Source: Bradyrhizobium sp. 186
Lineage (GTDB): Bacteria > Pseudomonadota > Alphaproteobacteria > Rhizobiales > Xanthobacteraceae
NCBI RefSeq assembly: GCF_023101685.1
Contig: NZ_CP082164.1
Span: 248,001 to 312,000, forward strand
DNA length: 64,000 nt
Direction of reading: 5' to 3'
The position numbers were made by a program, and so were the translations under genes. A model generated the notes under the pieces. The model had not been told where the DNA came from. It saw only the letters and a list, made by a program, of their open reading frames with translations, and searched no databases. Position 1 is the first letter of the stretch, and the number at the start of each line of letters is the position of its first letter. Of the stretch, positions 55,425 through 62,623 are shown piece after piece.

Positions 55425-55916
55425 ATGGACAACACCGCCCGCAACATCGCCCTCGTGCCGCCGCCCGACGGGCGTCAATCCGAGACGGCGCTGGCGATCG
55501 CGCGCGGCACGGCGCGGCTGCTGCGTTCGCTTGGTTTCGCCTGCATCAGCGAATTGCCGCTGCCGTCAGGCCGGCGCGCAGATCTCGTCGCGCTGAACGA
55601 GTGCGGCGAGATCTGGATCGTCGAGATCAAGTCGTCGGTGGAGGATCTGCGCGCCGATCAGAAATGGCACGAATACCGCGCCCATTGCGACCGGCTGTTC
55701 TTTGCCTTCACGCAGGATCTGCCTTGCGAGATTTTTCCGGAAGGCACCGGCCTGATCATTGCCGATGCCTATGGCGCGCATCTGCATTGCGAGGCGCCCG
55801 AGCACAAACTGCCCGCGCCGACGCGCAAGCAGATGACGGTGCGCTTCGCGATGGCGGCGGCGCTCAGGATCAACCGGCTGGTCGATCCGCAGGGGCACGC
55901 GGATTTTTGGGAATAG
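55425..55916 (+). CDS. mmcB: MmcB-like DNA repair protein
   Basis: ATG 55425 gives 163 residues. The protein has the MmcB/DUF1052 pattern: RGTARLLRSLGFACISELPLPSGRRADLVALNECGEIWIVEIKSSVEDLRADQKWHEYRAHCDRLFFAF. The D...ExK (RADL ... VEIK) resembles a PD-(D/E)XK nuclease active site. MmcB in Caulobacter is a DNA-damage-inducible repair factor linked to mitomycin C resistance. A perfect palindrome TGTGCGCACA precedes the gene but it is not a canonical SOS box. Confidence 0.88.
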   Translation: MDNTARNIALVPPPDGRQSETALAIARGTARLLRSLGFACISELPLPSGRRADLVALNECGEIWIVEIKSSVEDLRADQKWHEYRAHCDRLFFAFTQDLPCEIFPEGTGLIIADAYGAHLHCEAPEHKLPAPTRKQMTVRFAMAAALRINRLVDPQGHADFWE

Positions 55917-55931
55917 CGGGGCAGCGATTTC

Positions 55932-56015
55932 GTAGCCCGGATGGAGCGCAAGCGTAATCCGGGGTCGCCTGCCGTGCGAGAGATCCCGGATTTTGCTTCG
56001 CTCCATCCGGGCTAC
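55932..56015. repeat. Palindromic intergenic repeat, family E
   Basis: The unit starts GTAGCCCGGATGGAGCG and ends with the inverse CGCTCCATCCGGGCTAC. It also has inner TAATCCGGGG / CCCGGATTTT arms. It lies between the convergent mmcB and regR genes and may act as a bidirectional terminator. Confidence 0.8.
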
Positions 56016-56021
56016 GCAGAA

Positions 56022-56576
56022 TTACCTCGGCGCGCGCTTCGCAAGAATGCGCTGCAACGTACGCCGGTGCATGTTGAGCCTCCGCGCCGTCTCCGAGACG
56101 TTGCGGTTGCACATCTCGTAGATGCGCTGGATGTGCTCCCAGCGGACGCGGTCAGCCGACATCGGGTTTGCAGGCAGCTCGGATTTGTCCGTGCCGGTCG
56201 AGAGCAGCGCGGCGACGACGTCGTCGGCGTCGGCCGGCTTGGAGAGGTAGTCGATTGCGCCCATCTTCACCGCGGTGACGGCGGTGGCGATGTTGCCATA
56301 GCCGGTCAGCACGATGGCGCGGGCTTCGGGCCGCTTCTTCTTCAGCGCCGAGACCACGTCGAGGCCGTTGCCGTCGCCGAGCCGCAAATCGACCACTGCG
56401 AATGCGGGTGCAGCCTTGCCGATCTGTGCGAGGCCATCCGAGACGGTGTCACAAGATGTCACCGCGAAGCCGCGGGTCTCCATCGCGCGCGACAGCCGCT
56501 CCAGAAACGGCTTGTCGTCCTCCACGATGAGAAGCGAGCGGTCGGTCTGTTCGTTCAGTTCGGCGATGGCGTTCAA
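56022..56576 (-). CDS. regR: Response regulator RegR/ActR (PrrA family)
   Basis: The 184-residue protein has a receiver domain (about 10-125). VEDDKPFLERL is the acidic pocket, the phospho-Asp lies in VVDLRLGDGNGLDVV, LTGYGNIATAVTA follows, and the Lys is in YLSKPADADDV. A Fis-type HTH (about 140-180) has WEHIQRIYEMCNRNVSETARRLNMHRRTLQRILAKRAPR, the signature of the RegA/PrrA/ActR/RegR group. In Bradyrhizobium, RegR activates fixR-nifA and redox-responsive genes. It is downstream of the kinase gene on the same strand by about 100 bases. Confidence 0.95.
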   Translation of the reverse strand: MNAIAELNEQTDRSLLIVEDDKPFLERLSRAMETRGFAVTSCDTVSDGLAQIGKAAPAFAVVDLRLGDGNGLDVVSALKKKRPEARAIVLTGYGNIATAVTAVKMGAIDYLSKPADADDVVAALLSTGTDKSELPANPMSADRVRWEHIQRIYEMCNRNVSETARRLNMHRRTLQRILAKRAPR

Positions 56577-56679
56577 GGTTTTGTCCTCTCTCCAGCGCGT
56601 CTACATATGGCGTCGCAATCGGGTGGCGCCAAGGCCGCCAATAGTCGATCGGCCGTGTTGTGCGACGCAAGGTCGCGGT

Positions 56680-57990
56680 CTATCCTATTGTTTCTTCGAA
56701 GGTCTCGATAGCCTCAAAACGCTCCCTCGGCCACGCAATCTGGACTACCGCACCGTGGTCCGGGAAGGTCCGATTGGTAAACGAGACCTTGGCGCCGGTG
56801 CGTTCCAGCAAGGTTCGTGCGATGAACACGCCCAGCCCGAGGCCGCCGCCTTCATCCTGGGTGCGCCGCCGCGACAGATACGGCTCGCCGATCCGGTTCA
56901 ACATATCGGGCGGAATGCCCGGTCCATCGTCGGAGATCACGATCTCGATGGTGTCGTTGTTCCACCAGGCATTCACCTCGGCGGTGGTGCGCGCGAAATC
57001 GACGGCGTTCTCGATGATGTTGCCGACGCCGTAGAGGACCGCCGGGTTGCGCGAGCCGACCGGCTCGGTCGCGGCGGCAATCGCAATCCGTATCTTGATG
57101 TCGACGCCGAAGTCGCGGTGCGGCGCCACCACCTCCTCGATCAGCTCCGACAGCTTCATGCGATCGAACGGCGCGCCGGTGGAGGAGAGCTGGGTGATCT
57201 TGCTCAGGATGTCGCGGCAGCGCTGCGTCTGTTCGCGCAAGGTTTTCAGGTCGGCGGCAAAGATCGGCTCCTTCACGGTCTTTTCCAGCTCGCGCGAGAT
57301 CAGGAAGATGGTCGCGAGCGGCGTGCCTAGCTCGTGCGCGGCGGCCGCAGCCAGCCCGTCGAGTTGGGTCAGATGCTGCTCGCGCGTCAGCACCAGTTCT
57401 GTTGCAGCCAGCGCGTCCGCAAGCTTCCGCGCCTCCTGGGTCACCTGGAACGAGTAAAGGCTTGTGACGCCGATCGCGAGCACGATCGAGAGCCAGACGC
57501 CGACGAGATAGATCGGCGGCAGCACCAATGGGTCATCCGCGTCCCAGGGCAGTGGCAGATAGAAGAAGAACAGGATCGAGGCGCAGGCCACGGCCAGGAG
57601 ACCGAGGCCGAATGTGAGGCGGGCGGGCAGCGCCGTGGCCGAGATCAGCACGGGCGCGAGGAACAGGAACGAGAACGGGTTCTGTAGCCCGCCGGTGAAA
57701 AACAGCAGCCCCGCCAGTTCCACGATGTTCAGCGCAAGCAGTCCGGCCGCCTGGATCGGCTCGAGCCGCTGCATCGGATTGGCCGCGGTTTGCAGAGCCA
57801 GATTGAGCGCTGCCGACAGGGCGATGATGCTGACACAGGGGACGATCTCGACGTTGAACTCGAGCCCCTGCGCCACGATGAAGATCGCGGCGAGCTGGCC
57901 CAGCACCGCGAGCCAGCGCAATCGCAGGATCGTGTCCAGGCGGATGTGTCGCTGCGCGTGGCGGAAGTTGGTGTCGGCGGTCTCGGTCAT
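56680..57990 (-). CDS. regS: Redox sensor histidine kinase RegS/ActS (RegB/PrrB family)
   Basis: ATG 57990 gives 436 residues; the TTG nine bases earlier is less likely. About six membrane helices occupy residues 25-190. They include the quinone-sensing heptapeptide GGLQNPF and flanking helices. The H-box is AAAAHELGTPLATIF, and the redox-active Cys region is REQTQRCRDILSKITQLS. GVGNIIENAVDFA is the N-box, and DDGPGIPPDMLNRI and GGGLGLGVFIARTLLERTGA are the G-boxes. RegS phosphorylates RegR in response to the quinone pool or redox state. All signature residues look intact. Confidence 0.95.
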   Translation of the reverse strand: MTETADTNFRHAQRHIRLDTILRLRWLAVLGQLAAIFIVAQGLEFNVEIVPCVSIIALSAALNLALQTAANPMQRLEPIQAAGLLALNIVELAGLLFFTGGLQNPFSFLFLAPVLISATALPARLTFGLGLLAVACASILFFFYLPLPWDADDPLVLPPIYLVGVWLSIVLAIGVTSLYSFQVTQEARKLADALAATELVLTREQHLTQLDGLAAAAAHELGTPLATIFLISRELEKTVKEPIFAADLKTLREQTQRCRDILSKITQLSSTGAPFDRMKLSELIEEVVAPHRDFGVDIKIRIAIAAATEPVGSRNPAVLYGVGNIIENAVDFARTTAEVNAWWNNDTIEIVISDDGPGIPPDMLNRIGEPYLSRRRTQDEGGGLGLGVFIARTLLERTGAKVSFTNRTFPDHGAVVQIAWPRERFEAIETFEETIG

Positions 57991-58063
57991 CTCGGCCAAT
58001 CTAGTGATGCGCGTGTCCGGTCACAAACACGCCGGCTCACTTCCAGTCTGGTTACAAGCTTCT

Positions 58064-58102
58064 TACGTCAAGCCTTTACATCAAGTCTTTACATCAAGCC
58101 TT
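58064..58102. repeat. Three tandem 13-bp repeats in the regS–ABC transporter divergent region
   Basis: The units are TACGTCAAGCCTT, TACATCAAGTCTT and TACATCAAGCCTT, head to tail with no spacer. They lie 75 bases upstream of regS and 36 bases before the ABC ATPase start, so they may be binding sites for a factor controlling one or both genes. Confidence 0.6.
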
Positions 58103-58137
58103 GCGCTCCGCCGTGCAATGGCGGAAGAACGCCCAGC

Positions 58138-58941
58138 ATGACCGGGAACGACAATGCTTCAAGTCGGCCGACTGTCGCGGATGGCACTTTGTCCGCGGTG
58201 ATCGAGGCCGACCGTCTCGTCAAGGTCTACAAGCAGACCCGCGCGGTCGACGACATCTCCTTTTCGCTTGCTCGCGGCAGCATCACCGGCCTTCTGGGCG
58301 GTAACGGCGCCGGCAAGACCACCACCATCGCGATGATCATGGGGCTGGTGCTGCCGACTTCCGGCCGCGTGCAGGTGCTCGGGCATCGCATGCCGGAGCA
58401 GAGCGCCGCGGTGCTGGGGCGGATGAATTTCGAGAGCCCCTATGTCGACATGCCGATGCGGCTTACGGTGCGGCAGAACCTCACCGTCTTCGGCAAGCTC
58501 TATGCGGTGAAGAATCTCGCCGACCGCATCGCAAAGCTGGCCGACGATCTCGATCTCACCGAATTCATCGACCGCGCCAACGGCAAGCTCTCCGCGGGCC
58601 AGAAGACCCGCGTCGCGCTCGCCAAAGCGCTGATCAACCAGCCCGAACTGTTGCTGCTGGACGAGCCGACCGCTTCGCTCGACCCTGATACAGCCGACTG
58701 GGTGCGGGCGCATCTGGAGACCTATCGCAAGGCGCACAACGCCACCATCCTGCTGGCCTCGCACAACATGCTCGAGGTCGAGCGGCTCTGCGACCGCGTC
58801 ATCATCATGAAGCGCGGTCGCATCGAGGACGACGATACGCCGGAGGCCATCATGGCCCGCTACAACCGCACCACGCTGGAGGAGGTGTTTCTGGACGTCG
58901 CGCGCGGCCGGGTGAACGGCGTCCCGGAGGACGCGCGATGA
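58138..58941 (+). CDS. ABC transporter ATP-binding protein (ABC-2 exporter type)
   Basis: ATG 58138 gives 267 residues. ATPase motifs: Walker A GGNGAGKTTTIAMIMG, Q-loop NFESPYVDMPMRL, signature KLSAGQKTRVALAKAL, Walker B LLLLDEPTASLD and the switch His in LLASHNMLEVERL. It overlaps the permease start (ATGA at 58938). The pair resembles ABC-2 exporters such as NodIJ-like systems, but the cargo is unknown. The short N-terminal extension (residues 1-20) is not conserved-looking. The start lies inside the GATC-rich region after the tandem repeats. Confidence 0.9.
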   Translation: MTGNDNASSRPTVADGTLSAVIEADRLVKVYKQTRAVDDISFSLARGSITGLLGGNGAGKTTTIAMIMGLVLPTSGRVQVLGHRMPEQSAAVLGRMNFESPYVDMPMRLTVRQNLTVFGKLYAVKNLADRIAKLADDLDLTEFIDRANGKLSAGQKTRVALAKALINQPELLLLDEPTASLDPDTADWVRAHLETYRKAHNATILLASHNMLEVERLCDRVIIMKRGRIEDDDTPEAIMARYNRTTLEEVFLDVARGRVNGVPEDAR

Positions 58942-59756
58942 GCGAGTTCGTCCTTTATCGCGGCATTTCCGTGCAACGCATCGGCGCGATGATCCTGCGC
59001 TACTGGTATCTGCTGATGTCGTCCTGGCCGCGGCTGCTCGAGCTGCTGTACTGGCCGGCGCTCCAGGTCATCACCTGGGGCTTCCTCCAGCTCTACATCG
59101 CCCAAAACGCCAATTTCTTCGCGCGCGCCGGCGGCACACTGATCGGCGCGGTCATCCTCTGGGACATCCTGTTCCGCGGACAGCTCGGCTTCTCAATCTC
59201 GTTTCTGGAGGAGATGTGGGCGCGCAACATCGGCAATCTCATGATGAGCCCGCTGAGGCCGATCGAGTTTCTGTTGTCGCTCATGATCATGAGCCTGATC
59301 CGGCTCGCGATCGGCGTCATTCCGATGACGCTGCTCGCGCTGTTCTTGTTTCACTTCAACGTCTACGGTCTCGGCCTGCCGCTGATTGCCTTCTTCTGCA
59401 ACCTGATCTTCACGAGCTGGGCGGTCGGCATCTTCGTCTCGGGACTCGTGCTGAGGAACGGGTTAGGGGCCGAGAGCATCGTCTGGACCTTGATGTTCGC
59501 GATCCTGCCGCTCGCCTGCGTCTACTATCCCGTCAGCGTGTTGCCCACCTCGCTGCAATATATCGCCTGGGCGCTGCCGCCGACCTACGTGTTCGAGGGG
59601 ATGCGCGCGCTCCTGATCGAACAAACCTTCAGGACCGACCTGATGCTGGCTGCGTTAGTCATCAATGCGGTGCTGCTGGTTGCATCTTTTGGGGCATTCC
59701 TTGCCCTTTTGCGCAGCGCCAAGAAACATGGCTCGCTGCTGTCGGGCGGTGAATGA
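58938..59756 (+). CDS. ABC-2 type transporter permease
   Basis: The 272-residue protein has six membrane helices. RLLELLYWPALQVITWGFLQLYIAQNANFF is the first, followed by LIGAVILWDILFRGQLGFSISFLEEMWARNIGNLMMSPLRPIEFL. A cytoplasmic loop with the typical E-E-x-x-A region (EEMWARNI) links to LMMSPLRP. It partners the ATPase upstream. The layout, with a single permease, suggests a homodimeric exporter, perhaps of a polysaccharide, lipid or drug. Confidence 0.9.
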   Translation: MSEFVLYRGISVQRIGAMILRYWYLLMSSWPRLLELLYWPALQVITWGFLQLYIAQNANFFARAGGTLIGAVILWDILFRGQLGFSISFLEEMWARNIGNLMMSPLRPIEFLLSLMIMSLIRLAIGVIPMTLLALFLFHFNVYGLGLPLIAFFCNLIFTSWAVGIFVSGLVLRNGLGAESIVWTLMFAILPLACVYYPVSVLPTSLQYIAWALPPTYVFEGMRALLIEQTFRTDLMLAALVINAVLLVASFGAFLALLRSAKKHGSLLSGGE

Positions 59757-59826
59757 CCTCACTTTCTCGTGGATTCAGACTGATTTGGCCGGGCAGGCTG
59801 CGTAGATGTGCGGTACCATGCATTGA

Positions 59827-59862
59827 CGCAATATTGCGCATTCGGCAGTATGCTGCGATGCG
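59827..59862. promoter_or_regulatory. phaZ upstream control sites
   Basis: A perfect palindrome CGCAATATTGCG (59827-59838) lies next to TGCTGCGATGCG (59851-59862). On the minus strand the latter reads CGCATCGCAGCA, matching 11 of 12 positions of the PhaR consensus TGCRNYGCASMA. This ends 15 bases before the phaZ start. Confidence 0.45.
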
Positions 59863-59877
59863 AAGAGGAATTTGACA

Positions 59878-61206
59878 ATGCCTATTGGTGAGTTTGGCGG
59901 CGCGCCGCCCCTGGCGGCCGAAGGCAGTCCGGTCCTGACGACGCCGATGTACTGGATGTACGAGATGGCGCAGGCCTCTCTCAATCCGGCGCGCGCCATC
60001 ACCGACGCGATCAGGCTCCTGTTTCAGAATCCGCTGAATCCCTGGGCGCGTACCGAGGTCGGCAAGTCGGTGGCCGCGGCCTGCGAATTGTTCGAGCGCA
60101 CCACGCGGCGCTACGGCAAGCCGGAATGGGGTCTCAACGACACCGAGGTCAACGGCATCCGCGTCCCCGTCGAGGTTCACTCCGTGTGGGAAAAGCCGTT
60201 TTGCCGGCTGCTCTACTTCGAACGCAAGTTCACCCGTCCGCTGCGCAGTCCGCAGCCGCGCGTGCTGATCGTGGCGCCGATGTCCGGTCATTACGCGACG
60301 CTTCTGCGCGGCACGGTCGAAGCCCTTCTACCGGCGCATGACGTCTACATGACCGATTGGGCCGATGCGCGCATGGTGCCGCTCAGCGAAGGCCGTTTCG
60401 ATCTCGACGACTACATCGACTACGTGATCGAGATGCTGCACGTGCTTGGCGGCAACAACCATGTGATCGCGGTGTGCCAGCCCTCGGTTCCCGTCGTCGC
60501 CGCCGTCTCGATCATGGAAGCGCGGCGCGATCCCTTCGTGCCGACCTCGATGACGCTGATGGGCGGTCCGATCGACACGCGCCGCAATCCGACCGCGGTG
60601 AACGACCTCGCCCAGGAGCGCGGCATCGACTGGTTCCGCAACAACGTCATCACCAAGGTGCCGTTCCCGCATCCTGGCATGATGCGCGACGTCTATCCGG
60701 GATTCCTGCAGCTCAACGGCTTCATCAGCATGAATTTCGATCGGCACATGGATGCCCACAAGCAGCTCTTTGCCAATCTGGTGAAGGGCGACGGCGACCT
60801 CGTCGACAAGCATCGCGACTTCTATGACGAGTATCTCGCGGTGATGGATCTCTCTGCCGAATATTATCTGCAAACCGTCGACACCGTGTTCGTGAAGCAC
60901 TCGCTGCCGAAGGGCGAGATGACCCATCGCGGAACTCGCGTTGATCCCTCGAAGGTCACGCGCGTGGCGTTGATGACGGTCGAAGGCGAGAACGACGACA
61001 TCTCCGGTCTCGGTCAGACCGAAGCGACGCACGCATTGTGCAGTTCGATTCCCGATCATCGCCGCGTTCATTACGTCCAGAAGGGTGTCGGACATTACGG
61101 CGTGTTCAACGGCTCGCGCTTCAAGTCGGAAATCGTGCCGCGGATTCACGATTTCATGGTCTCGGCAGCGAATCCGAACGCATCGCAGGCTCTCGCAGCC
61201 GAATAG
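59878..61206 (+). CDS. phaZ: Intracellular polyhydroxybutyrate depolymerase (PhaZ)
   Basis: ATG 59878, eight bases after GAGGAA, gives 442 residues. The protein is of the i-type PhaZ family. It has MYWMYEMAQASLNPARAITDA near the N-terminus, and a Cys nucleophile in VIAVCQPSVPVVAAVS in place of serine. It also has APMSGHYATLLRGTVE, Asp in EGENDDISGLGQTE and His in VQKGVGHYGVFNG. It breaks PHB granules to 3-hydroxybutyrate oligomers. There is no signal peptide, as expected for an intracellular enzyme. A possible PhaR site precedes it. Confidence 0.94.
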   Translation: MPIGEFGGAPPLAAEGSPVLTTPMYWMYEMAQASLNPARAITDAIRLLFQNPLNPWARTEVGKSVAAACELFERTTRRYGKPEWGLNDTEVNGIRVPVEVHSVWEKPFCRLLYFERKFTRPLRSPQPRVLIVAPMSGHYATLLRGTVEALLPAHDVYMTDWADARMVPLSEGRFDLDDYIDYVIEMLHVLGGNNHVIAVCQPSVPVVAAVSIMEARRDPFVPTSMTLMGGPIDTRRNPTAVNDLAQERGIDWFRNNVITKVPFPHPGMMRDVYPGFLQLNGFISMNFDRHMDAHKQLFANLVKGDGDLVDKHRDFYDEYLAVMDLSAEYYLQTVDTVFVKHSLPKGEMTHRGTRVDPSKVTRVALMTVEGENDDISGLGQTEATHALCSSIPDHRRVHYVQKGVGHYGVFNGSRFKSEIVPRIHDFMVSAANPNASQALAAE

Positions 61207-61507
61207 CTGCGTTTTTCGGCTTTCCCGTCGAAAATCCGGACCCTGCCGGAGCCGTCGGCAGGGCTCGGGTTCCGCCAGATTCGCGGTATTTAGGTAGCTT
61301 TATAGGAGTGAGTCTGTCCTCACCCCTTGGGGAGGACACATGCGTCCAGCGGGGGCGAAAAATTGGGGTTCCGACCCCAGTCTGTAGGGTCTCCCGGACG
61401 CCAGACCCCTGTATATTGGGCAAATGATTTGTTTTTGCGCCGAGCGCTTTCCCTGGCGGCGGTTATGGCAGAATCGGGGCGCACTCCTGCCCCCCGGACT
61501 GACAGAC
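61207..61507 (+). other. Intergenic region with three consecutive hairpins; possible structured RNA
   Basis: No gene is evident. Between about 61315 and 61410, three hairpins follow each other. The first is GTCCTC...GAGGAC (61316-61337). The second is TGGGGT-TCCG-ACCCCA with a UUCG-like loop (61364-61379). The third is GGGTCT...AGACCC (61387-61408). A T-rich stretch (TTGTTTTTG, near 61430) closes the region. This could be a small RNA or a 5' leader of the peptidase gene. Confidence 0.4.
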
Positions 61508-62263
61508 ATGGCCACTCGCGCGCTCCTCTATCGTCGGCCCCACGAACCAAAGACCCTCCTGATCACCCACGGATCGCAATTTTTTGCGATTCGGCTGCGC
61601 CGGCACCGCCGAGCGCGCCGTTACACGCTGAGAATTCATCCGAGCGACCGCGAAGCCATCCTCACCATGCCGCCGCGCGGCACGCTCGCCGAGGCAAGGG
61701 ACTTCGCGCAGCGTCACGGCGCGTGGATCGCGGCGCGTCTCGGCCGCTTGCCGAAGGCCGCACCGTTCCAGCCTGGCACAGTGATACCGCTTCGCGGTGT
61801 TCCCCATCGCATCGTTCATCGCGCCGGCACACGCGGCACGGTGTGGACGGAAGTGCGTGACTCCGGTGAGCGCATTCTCTGCGTTGCCGGCGGCGTCGAC
61901 CATGCCGACCGTCGCGTCCATGACTTCCTCAAGCGCGAGGCGCGCCGCGATCTTCAGCGTTCGGCGGAAGCCTATGCCGTCGAGTTCGGCGTCAGGGTCA
62001 AGCGTCTCTCGATCCGCGATCAGTCCAGCCGCTGGGGCTCCTGCACCTCGGCGGGCTCGCTGTCGTTCTCCTGGCGCCTGATCCTCGCGCCCCCCTTCGT
62101 GCTCGACTATCTCGCCGCGCACGAGGTCGCCCATCTCGTCGAGATGAACCACTCGGCGCGGTTCTGGCGGGTGTGCGGGAAGGCCTGCCCGTCAATGGAG
62201 CGCGCCAAGAAGTGGCTCGATACGCACGGCAATGACCTGCACCGGTACGGGGCCGAGGATTAG
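61508..62263 (+). CDS. DUF45 / YgjP-like metallopeptidase
   Basis: ATG 61508 gives 251 residues. An Arg-rich N-terminal stretch (FAIRLRRHRRARRYTLRIHPS) precedes the SprT/YgjP-like domain. RDQSSRWGSCTSAGSLSFSWRLILAPPFVLDYLAAHEVAHLVEMNHSARFW contains the zinc motif HEVAH. The third ligand would be the His in MNHSARFW. The family is poorly characterised; members are predicted zinc peptidases associated with repair or toxin-related roles. No partner gene is visible. Cytoplasmic, no signal. Confidence 0.88.
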   Translation: MATRALLYRRPHEPKTLLITHGSQFFAIRLRRHRRARRYTLRIHPSDREAILTMPPRGTLAEARDFAQRHGAWIAARLGRLPKAAPFQPGTVIPLRGVPHRIVHRAGTRGTVWTEVRDSGERILCVAGGVDHADRRVHDFLKREARRDLQRSAEAYAVEFGVRVKRLSIRDQSSRWGSCTSAGSLSFSWRLILAPPFVLDYLAAHEVAHLVEMNHSARFWRVCGKACPSMERAKKWLDTHGNDLHRYGAED

Positions 62264-62289
62264 GACTCGGTGCTGATCGAGTAGACGCT

Positions 62290-62424
62290 GTCGTCGCCCG
62301 GCTTGACCGGGCGACCCAGTACGTCGCAGCGGTCGTTGTGAATCTCGATGTCTCGGATACTGGATTCCCCGCCGGAGCCTGTCATCGGCCTCGCCGAAGG
62401 CGAGACCCGGTGGCGGGGAATGAC
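62290..62424. repeat. Palindromic intergenic repeat, family D
   Basis: The unit starts GTCGTCGCCCGGCTTGACCG and ends GGCGGGGAATGAC. It includes the arms CGCCCGGCttgaCCGGGCG and TCTCGGATACTGGATTCC. It is a longer copy of 17584-17685. Confidence 0.75.
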
Positions 62425-62560
62425 GGTTGAGGATAAGGACGTTTTCGCGTTTTCGCGCGACTTATCCCATACGCTGCGGTAATTGCGCGGCGTTCGTTAT
62501 TTGCCCCGCCGCCTCAAAGCTTTCGTTCGATCCACCGCGCATCGCGCCGGCAATCACCGG

Positions 62561-62584
62561 CTACTGTGCATGGGGTTGTTTTCG
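62561..62584 (+). repeat. Dispersed 24-bp element, copy 2
   Basis: CTACTG followed by TGCATGGGGTTGTTTTCG, with one difference from 10756-10779; the flanking T-run and GAGGCC are also similar to that copy. Confidence 0.6.
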
Positions 62585-62623
62585 CGTTTTTTGTTTTGAG
62601 GCCATCAGGACCTCAGGCCGAAT

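Larger units (their letters stand above)
62264..62623. other. Intergenic region between convergent genes with repeats
   Basis: This 360-base stretch holds a family D repeat (62290-62424) and copy 2 of the TGCATGGGGTTGTTTTCG element (62561-62584). The remainder is AT-richer with TTTTCGCGTTTTCGCGCG. I see no gene. Confidence 0.55.
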
